A stretch of 64,000 bases of DNA from Pseudomonadota bacterium (GTDB lineage Bacteria; Pseudomonadota; Alphaproteobacteria; Rhodospirillales; Casp-alpha2). Below, piece after piece: positions 58,476 to 64,000 of this stretch. A program made the translations under genes and the position numbers. The stretch lies in assembly GCA_027624235.1 (NCBI GenBank), contig JAQBYB010000002.1, positions 31,162 through 95,161 of the forward strand, given 5' to 3'. Within the stretch, counting starts at the first letter, position 1, and each line of letters starts with the position of its first letter. Under the pieces are notes generated by a model. The model had not been told where the DNA came from and made no database searches. It saw nothing but the letters and a program-made list of their open reading frames with translations.

Positions 58476-59794
58476 GCATTCCCACCAACAATTTCACGCC
58501 GCGCGAGATCGTTTCCGAACTGGACCGGTATATCGTCGGCCAGGACGACGCCAAGCGCGCCGTCGCCATTGCACTGCGCAACCGCTGGCGACGCCAGCAG
58601 CTCGACGATCCCATGAAGGAAGAGGTCCTGCCCAAGAATATCCTGATGATCGGGCCGACCGGCGTCGGCAAGACCGAGATCGCCCGCCGGCTGGCGAAAA
58701 TGGCGCAAGCGCCGTTCATCAAGGTCGAGGCGACTAAGTTCACCGAGATCGGCTATGTCGGCCGCGATGTCGAACAGATCATCCGCGACCTGGTCGAATT
58801 CGCCATCCACATGATCCGCGACAAAATGCGCAAGCAGGTCACGGCGAAGGCGGAGCTGCAAGCCGAAGAGCGCGTCCTTGACGCCCTCGTCGGTGAAGAC
58901 GCCGGCAAGGAAACCCGGCAAAAATTCCGCAAGATGCTGCGCGAGGGAGAATTGAACGACAAGGAAATCGAGATCACCGTTAACGATGCGTCCGGCGGCG
59001 GCATGCCGACCTTCGATATCCCCGGCATGCCCGGATCGCAAATGGGCATGATTAATTTGGGTGATATAATGGGCAAGGCCTTCGGCCAGCCGAAAAAGAC
59101 CAAAAAAATGACGGTCGAGGAATCCTATGAAGCGCTGATCACCGACGAGGCCGATCGGCTGTTGGACGAAGAGAAAATCGTCCGCGAAGCCATCGATTCC
59201 GTTGAAAACAACGGCATCGTGTTCCTCGATGAAATCGACAAGATCACCGCCCGCTCGGAGCGCGTCGGCGCGGACGTCAGCCGCGAGGGCGTGCAGCGCG
59301 ACCTGCTGCCGCTGATCGAAGGAACGACGGTGGCGACCAAACACGGCGCGGTCAAAACCGATCATATTTTGTTTATCGCCTCCGGCGCCTTTCATGTCGC
59401 CAAGCCGTCGGACATGCTGCCGGAATTGCAGGGCCGATTGCCGATCCGGGTTGAGCTCAACGCGCTCAGCCGCGATGACCTGGTCCGCATCCTGACCGAG
59501 CCCGAGGCCAGCCTGATCAAGCAGTACACCGCCCTGATGGAGGTCGAAGGCGTCACCCTGGACATCACCGCCGACGCCGTCGAGGAAATCGCCGACTTGG
59601 CGGTCGAGATCAATACCGGCGTCGAAAATATCGGCGCCCGTCGGCTGCATACGGTGTTGGAAAAACTGGTCGAAGACATCAGCTTCACGGCGTCGGAACG
59701 CAGCGGCGAGACCGTCAAGCTGGACGCCAAGGATGTCCGTGAAAAAGTCGGCGACCTGGCCAAGGACGCGGATTTGAGGAAGTATATTCTTTAG
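58472..59794 (+). CDS. hslU: ATP-dependent unfoldase HslU
   Basis: A 440-residue AAA+ partner of HslV. It has [24 protein letters not shown], Walker [16 protein letters not shown] near 56-70, the intermediate I domain, Walker [11 protein letters not shown] near 249 and the C-terminal DLRKYIL that docks into HslV. Normal length. The element at 59807-59983 follows it. Confidence 0.98.
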   Translation: MSIPTNNFTPREIVSELDRYIVGQDDAKRAVAIALRNRWRRQQLDDPMKEEVLPKNILMIGPTGVGKTEIARRLAKMAQAPFIKVEATKFTEIGYVGRDVEQIIRDLVEFAIHMIRDKMRKQVTAKAELQAEERVLDALVGEDAGKETRQKFRKMLREGELNDKEIEITVNDASGGGMPTFDIPGMPGSQMGMINLGDIMGKAFGQPKKTKKMTVEESYEALITDEADRLLDEEKIVREAIDSVENNGIVFLDEIDKITARSERVGADVSREGVQRDLLPLIEGTTVATKHGAVKTDHILFIASGAFHVAKPSDMLPELQGRLPIRVELNALSRDDLVRILTEPEASLIKQYTALMEVEGVTLDITADAVEEIADLAVEINTGVENIGARRLHTVLEKLVEDISFTASERSGETVKLDAKDVREKVGDLAKDADLRKYIL

Positions 59795-59806
59795 GGGAAT
59801 GGTTTT

Positions 59807-59983
59807 TAACCACAGAGAGCACAGAGTGAGAATTAAGAGAAAAGAAGATCTGGGGATTGATGGGGATAGGGGGATAACAATAAAAAATGCGCCGAAGGCG
59901 CGGTAGAATCCATCCCTTCTTCATCTCCGCTTATCCCCTTATCCCCCGATCTCCTTTTCCCTTCTCTGTGTTCTCTGTGGTTA
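59807..59983. repeat. CACAGAG-type palindromic intergenic element
   Basis: The left end TAACCACAGAGAGCACAGAG and the right end (59964-59983) are inverted copies with one mismatch. The inner parts continue as an imperfect palindrome (AAGAGAAAAGAAGATC against GATCTCCTTTTCCC-type sequence). A GCGCC-GAA-GGCGC hairpin is near the middle. It fills the gap between the converging hslU and XRE genes and may act as a bidirectional terminator. Similar CACAGAG palindromes occur in many unrelated genomes. Confidence 0.8.
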
Positions 59984-59990
59984 GGGCTCT

Positions 59991-60377
59991 TTAATACGCA
60001 GGCCCGCCTTTGGCCTTGGCGCCGAGGCGGCCGCGGATTTCGTGCAGGATCCACTCAATCGTGTCTTCGTCCATGTCGTGGATGTTTTCGGCCAGCAGGT
60101 TGGCCAGTTCCGTTGCCGTCGCGCTGAGGCCGGCGGTATCGACGGTGACGCGTGGGTGCGACAGTTCGGCCAGGCGCTTTAGTTCTTCGGTCTCATCCCA
60201 GCCGAGATCGAAATAGGCCGAAATCTGCTGGATCAGGCCGGAGCCGGGGCGGCCCCGGTGGCCGTGTTCAAGCGCCGAAAAATAGGCCGAGGTCACGCCC
60301 AGGTCTTCGGCCATCTTCTTTAGCGATAATTTCCGCGCCGCGCGCAGTTCGCGGACCTTGGTTCCGAACGGCGTCAT
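59991..60377 (-). CDS. XRE-family transcriptional regulator
   Basis: A 128-residue Cro/C1-type regulator: RELRAARKLSLKKMAEDLGVTSAYFSALEHGHRG near 9-42, then a C-terminal helix region of unknown role. The ATG at 60377 is chosen and overlaps the Smr stop by 4 nt. It is the last gene of the lut-smr-xre set. Targets unknown. Confidence 0.88.
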   Translation of the reverse strand: MTPFGTKVRELRAARKLSLKKMAEDLGVTSAYFSALEHGHRGRPGSGLIQQISAYFDLGWDETEELKRLAELSHPRVTVDTAGLSATATELANLLAENIHDMDEDTIEWILHEIRGRLGAKAKGGPAY

Positions 60378-60955
60378 TTCAGCCTCTTCAGCAACACATA
60401 GAGCGCGCCTTCGCCGCCGTCTTTCGGCGCGGCGTGGGAAAACGCCCGCACCATCCGCCGGTTGTCGCCCTCGTTCAGCCATCGGGGCACGGCTTCGCGC
60501 AAGACGCCCTCGCCGCCGCCGTCTTTTCCCCGGCCCTTGCCGGTAATCACCAGCACCGAGCGCCGCCCCATTGCCTGGTTGTCGAACAGAAAGCCGCCCA
60601 ACGCCCGATGCGCCTGGATTTGAGTCATGCCGTGCAGATCAATCCGGGCCTCAATGTCGACCTGGCCGCGCCGCATTTTGGTCTGCGTCCGCCGATCCAG
60701 GCCGGGGGCCTCGCCGTGGCTGAGATCATGGCTCGCCGGTTGCGATGGCGGGGAGGGCGGCGGCGATGCGGGGGAGGGGGCTTTGGCCTTATGCGTCGCC
60801 GGCGGCGCAGCATCGTCGCCGACGTCCGGCGTATCGACCAGCAGGTACGATTCTTTCAACGGCGCAACCTCGCCCATGACCTGTTGCCAGAGATCGGCTT
60901 CGGCCTCGCTTGGTTTACGGGGGGGCTGGCGCGGGGGTTTTGGCGGCTTAACCAT
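60374..60955 (-). CDS. Smr/MutS2-domain protein
   Basis: A 193-residue protein with a proline-rich N-terminal half and a C-terminal Smr domain: DIEARIDLHGMTQIQAHRAL, VLVITGKGRGKDGG and the end ALYVLLKRLK. Smr domains are nicking or RNA endonucleases, including in MutS2. The ATG at 60955 overlaps the lutC stop; a TTG two codons earlier is also in frame. Confidence 0.88.
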   Translation of the reverse strand: MVKPPKPPRQPPRKPSEAEADLWQQVMGEVAPLKESYLLVDTPDVGDDAAPPATHKAKAPSPASPPPSPPSQPASHDLSHGEAPGLDRRTQTKMRRGQVDIEARIDLHGMTQIQAHRALGGFLFDNQAMGRRSVLVITGKGRGKDGGGEGVLREAVPRWLNEGDNRRMVRAFSHAAPKDGGEGALYVLLKRLK

Positions 60956-61625
60956 CGACAATCACAATATGCAGGCGTTGCGGCCCATGCGCGCCCAATA
61001 GCAGGGATTGCTCAATATCGGCGGTGCGCGACGGGCCGGTGATCCAGTTGACGTTACGCGGCATGAAACGGCTATCGGGCCCGGATTTCTCGGCGCGCAA
61101 GCGGCCCCAGACCTGTTCATAATCCCCGACGATTTCAGCGGCCGCAACGACGACCACATGGGTCGGCGGCAGGAAGCTTAATGTCGTCGGGTTTCCCGGC
61201 CCCGACAACAATACCAAGGTGCCGGTTTCGGCGACGCCGGCAAAGGCGCGGCTGACGCCTGCCGGCTCGGTGCCGTTGGCGGCGCCTTCTTCGACGCTGA
61301 GCAGGGTTTGCTCGGTCCACGGAATGGTGTTGCCGGAAAGGTCCGGGGCGATTTTCAGGCTCATCGGCAGGTTGTGCCTGGCCAGATAGCGCGCCACTTC
61401 GCGCGGCACCCCGGCGAGGCTGGAAACCCGCGCCACGGTCGCCGCAACCCGTTCGGCCTCGCGGATGAACAGATCGACCCTGGCTTTGTCGCCGAGGCGG
61501 CCACGGGCCGGGATCACGTTCGCCCGGTGATTGGCGAGACGCTGGCGGGCGCCCTCCTTGCCCTCGTCCGCTCCTGGCATCGCCGCCTTGACGGCGGCGA
61601 GGATGTCGGCCCTGGCGTCGCTCAT
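60948..61625 (-). CDS. lutC: Lactate utilisation protein LutC (LUD domain)
   Basis: A 225-residue LUD-domain protein. It has EGAANGTEPAGVSRAFAGVAETGTLVLLSG, the usual E-x(n)-A-x-A-E-T-G-T pattern, and ends LLGAHGPQRLHIVIVDG. Together with lutA and lutB it forms an iron-sulfur L-lactate oxidase complex. It overlaps lutB by 4 nt and the Smr gene by 8 nt. Confidence 0.94.
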   Translation of the reverse strand: MSDARADILAAVKAAMPGADEGKEGARQRLANHRANVIPARGRLGDKARVDLFIREAERVAATVARVSSLAGVPREVARYLARHNLPMSLKIAPDLSGNTIPWTEQTLLSVEEGAANGTEPAGVSRAFAGVAETGTLVLLSGPGNPTTLSFLPPTHVVVVAAAEIVGDYEQVWGRLRAEKSGPDSRFMPRNVNWITGPSRTADIEQSLLLGAHGPQRLHIVIVDG

Positions 61626-63040
61626 GGCTTGTTTTCCTTATGCCAGCGCGAAACAAAGGTGCCGCCTTGCGGCGCCGGCAGGTCGCGCAGCGTGGTCCAG
61701 CCGCCGCCGAAAGGCAGCCACCGGAAGCGGCCTTTGTCACGGCCGAGGGCCGCGAGAACGGCAACCGGGGCGGCAACCGCCAGCCGGTACAACCAGGGCC
61801 GCCGCGCCAGGGCGGCCCAAAATTTAAGCGCGGCGCGGCTGACAAATGCGGTTTTCTCCTGCTCGAACTGGCGCTTGCGCCATGCCCTCAACATCCGGGG
61901 CAGGGCAATGCGCACCGGACAGACCTCTTCGCATTTTCCGCACAACGTCGAGGCGTTGGGCAAATGCCCGGCTTCATCCAGGCCGATCAGATTCGGAATC
62001 AACACCGCCCCCATCGGGCCGGAATAGACCCATCCGTAGGCATGGCCGCCGACCGCCTTATAGACCGGACAGTGGTTGAGGCACGCGCCGCAGCGAATAC
62101 AGCGGAGCATGTCATGAAATTCCGAGCCCAACATTTTGGTGCGGCCGTTGTCCAGCAGGACGACATGGAAATCTTCCGGCCCGTCGAGGTCGGCGGCGCG
62201 CTTCGGCCCGGTGCAAAAGGTCGTATAGACGGACATGTCCTGGCCGGTCGCCGAACGCGCCAAGACGCGCAGGATGGTGGTCGCGTCCTCCAGGGTCGGG
62301 ACGATTTTTTCCAGACTGGCGAGCGCGATGTGGGTCTTCGGCAATGAATAGGTTAGGTCCGCGTTGCCTTCGTTGGTGACCAGCACGATGGAGCCGGTTT
62401 CGGCAACCAGCATATTGGCGCCGGTCAGGCCGACATCGGCGGCAATGAATTTCCGGCGCAGTTCGCCGCGGGCTTCCTCCAACAACGTGCGCGGCTCTTC
62501 CAGATTGCGGTCGGCTTGCAGGTGGCGGTGTTTATCGCGGAAGGTGTCGGCGATCTGGCCCTTGGTCAGGTGGATGGCGGGGGCGATGATGTGGCTGGGC
62601 GGCTCGTGGCGCAACTGGATGATGTATTCACCGAGATCGGTTTCAATCGGCTCGACGCCATGCGCAGCGAGGTGGTCGTTAATGCCGATTTCCTCGCTGA
62701 TCATGGACTTGCTTTTGGTCACCGTCTTGGCGCCGGCCTGTTTACAAATCCGGAGAATGGTGGTGCGGGCCTCCGCCGCGCTTCGGCACCAGTGCACGGC
62801 GCCGCCGGCCTCAATCACCCGCGCCTCGAACTGTTCCAGGTAAAAGCCCAGATTGGCGAGGACGTGTTGTTTAATATCGCGGGCGGCATCGCGCAGGTCG
62901 TCAAATTCCGGCAACCGCGCCGCCGCGTCGCGCCGTTTTGCCGGAAAGCCGTCGGATAGTTTGTCGAGGGCATCGCGCAGCCTGGTGTCGGCCAGGGCCT
63001 GCTTTGCGTTCTTCTTAAAAGTTCTGGCGGTTGATTCCAT
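61622..63040 (-). CDS. lutB: Lactate utilisation protein LutB (iron-sulfur)
   Basis: A 472-residue protein with a LUD-type N-terminal domain and two 4Fe-4S motifs: CIRCGACLNHCPVYK near 305-318 and CGKCEEVCPVRIAL near 355-368. It carries electrons for the LutABC lactate oxidase. A hydrophobic, proline-rich C-terminus follows. It overlaps lutC by 4 nt and is 6 nt after lutA. Confidence 0.95.
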   Translation of the reverse strand: MESTARTFKKNAKQALADTRLRDALDKLSDGFPAKRRDAAARLPEFDDLRDAARDIKQHVLANLGFYLEQFEARVIEAGGAVHWCRSAAEARTTILRICKQAGAKTVTKSKSMISEEIGINDHLAAHGVEPIETDLGEYIIQLRHEPPSHIIAPAIHLTKGQIADTFRDKHRHLQADRNLEEPRTLLEEARGELRRKFIAADVGLTGANMLVAETGSIVLVTNEGNADLTYSLPKTHIALASLEKIVPTLEDATTILRVLARSATGQDMSVYTTFCTGPKRAADLDGPEDFHVVLLDNGRTKMLGSEFHDMLRCIRCGACLNHCPVYKAVGGHAYGWVYSGPMGAVLIPNLIGLDEAGHLPNASTLCGKCEEVCPVRIALPRMLRAWRKRQFEQEKTAFVSRAALKFWAALARRPWLYRLAVAAPVAVLAALGRDKGRFRWLPFGGGWTTLRDLPAPQGGTFVSRWHKENKP

Positions 63041-63046
63041 GATTAT

Positions 63047-63847
63047 TCAGCTTTTATCTGCATCGGGGTCACTGGGCGCCGGGCCGCCGACGGGGGCCGT
63101 GTCGGTCATCCCGGCCAGGACCTCGGCAATATGGCGCACCCGCACCTCGGACCCGCGGCGGTGCAACCGACCGGCCATATTCATCAAACAACCAAGATCG
63201 CCGGCCAACAGCGTATCGGCGCCGGTGGCCAGGATATCGTCGACCTTGGCATCGACCATGCGGCCGGAAATATCGGGGTATTTTACGCAAAACAGGCCGC
63301 CGAAGCCGCAACAGGTCTCGCTCTCCTGGCCTTCCTTGAGGGTCAGTCCGCGCACTTGGCTCAACAGCGCGCGGGGCTGGTCCTTGACCTTCATCTCACG
63401 CAACGACGAACACGAATCATGATAGGTGACCGCGCCGTCATAGGCGGCATCAATGCCGTCAACCTTGAGGATGTCGGTGAGAAAGGAAACCAACTCATGG
63501 GTCTTGGCCGCCAGGGCGCGGGCGCGCGCCGCCATGGCCGGGTCATTTTCAAACAGCTCGACGTAATGAAGTTTAATCATGCCGGCACAGGACCCCGACG
63601 GCGCGACCACGTAATCAAAGCCCTCGAACGCCCGGATCACACTCGCGGCAATTGCCTCGGCGTCGGCGGTGTCACCGGCATTATAGGCCGGTTGACCGCA
63701 GCAGCTTTGCGCCTTCGGCACCGAAACCCGGCAACCGGCATCCTCCAGAAGTTTGGCCGACGCGAAGCCGACCGATGGCCGCGTCAGGTCAACCAGACAG
63801 GTGGCGAAAAGACCGACTGAAATCGGGTGGGCAGGGGCTTCTGACAT
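63047..63847 (-). CDS. lutA: Lactate utilisation protein LutA (CCG domains)
   Basis: A 266-residue protein with two cysteine-rich CCG domains. The first has LFATCLVDLTRPSVG and SCCGQPAYNAGD; the second has CCGFGGLFCVKYPDIS and GDLGCLMNMAGRLHRRG. It is homologous to GlpC/LutA proteins that bind Fe-S clusters and serve L-lactate oxidation. First gene of the lut set, whose promoter should lie in 63848-64000. Confidence 0.95.
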   Translation of the reverse strand: MSEAPAHPISVGLFATCLVDLTRPSVGFASAKLLEDAGCRVSVPKAQSCCGQPAYNAGDTADAEAIAASVIRAFEGFDYVVAPSGSCAGMIKLHYVELFENDPAMAARARALAAKTHELVSFLTDILKVDGIDAAYDGAVTYHDSCSSLREMKVKDQPRALLSQVRGLTLKEGQESETCCGFGGLFCVKYPDISGRMVDAKVDDILATGADTLLAGDLGCLMNMAGRLHRRGSEVRVRHIAEVLAGMTDTAPVGGPAPSDPDADKS

Positions 63848-64000
63848 ACCCGAACAATGGTCGTTTCAGGGGTCAAAGGCAAGATGGGGGGCTTGATGCG
63901 CTATTAGAGAGGGTCTTATTTTTTAATCTTCTTTTGGGGCTGTACCAGATAACTAGTTCAAATTACCTTTAACCCACTGTCTTAATTGCGTTAATTGAGC

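Overview
The window is one contiguous piece of a GC-rich alphaproteobacterial chromosome, most likely from a Rhodospirillales-type organism. This rests on MucR and Fur upstream of miaB-phoH, hrcA-grpE-dnaK-dnaJ on one strand, hslVU divergent from a hisB-H-A-F-E cluster, PII uridylyltransferase, bactofilin and AmpG. Genes are tightly packed with many ATGA overlaps. Nearly all is housekeeping; I saw no rRNA, tRNA, CRISPR array, prophage or complete insertion sequence. The organism call is inference from gene content, not a database match.

Layout. 1-4579: phoH (cut by the window edge), miaB, fur, mucR, a TusA-like gene, tsaB and a RutE-type nitroreductase. 4693-7833: polysaccharide deacetylase, a 37-bp direct repeat, a Bax-like glucosaminidase, nfu. 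7926-16518: trpS, murJ, glnD, an AT-rich gap, mutS. 16665-21241: two GT9 glycosyltransferases, AmpG permease, adenosine kinase. 21314-26120: EI24/CysZ-like protein, bactofilin, lipoprotein, nth, dapB, DUF6455 protein, metallo-beta-lactamase-fold protein. 26260-31768: PLP aminotransferase, a DUF3299/ABC/FtsX-type transporter operon, amidohydrolase, tandem YciI protein. 31765-33875: a small accessory island with a serine-recombinase-like protein lacking its catalytic serine, an 11-bp tandem repeat array and a HigBA toxin-antitoxin pair. 33844-39062: dnaJ, dnaK, grpE, hrcA. 39184-43550: rph, rdgB, hemW, an HxlR regulator beside a MAPEG gene broken by an in-frame TGA, a methyltransferase, and a 3 x 23 bp array. 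43541-50574: LppC/LpoA-like lipoprotein, rsmI, yraN, BON lipoprotein, SirB1-like, gshB, yifB/comM. 50571-50834: a 264-bp element with 36-bp inverted ends. 50830-53507: a 764-aa RTX protein with its own internal repeat, and a small membrane protein. 53519-57661: HIT, hisE, hisF, hisA, hisH, DUF2628, and hisB preceded in frame by a Cro/C1 helix-turn-helix. 57927-59794: hslVU. 59807-59983: a CACAGAG-type palindromic element. 59991-63847: XRE regulator, Smr protein and lutCBA.

How parts work together. The his genes convert phosphoribosyl-ATP to histidine precursors; hrcA-grpE-dnaK-dnaJ and hslVU are proteostasis sets; lutABC would oxidise L-lactate; tsaB, miaB, trpS, rsmI and rph serve tRNA and rRNA. 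The most unusual items are the HTH-HisB reading frame with two phased candidate operators, the recombinase-like protein beside the repeat array and HigBA, the repeat/RTX protein, and the inverted-repeat element whose ends supply stop codons to both flanking genes.
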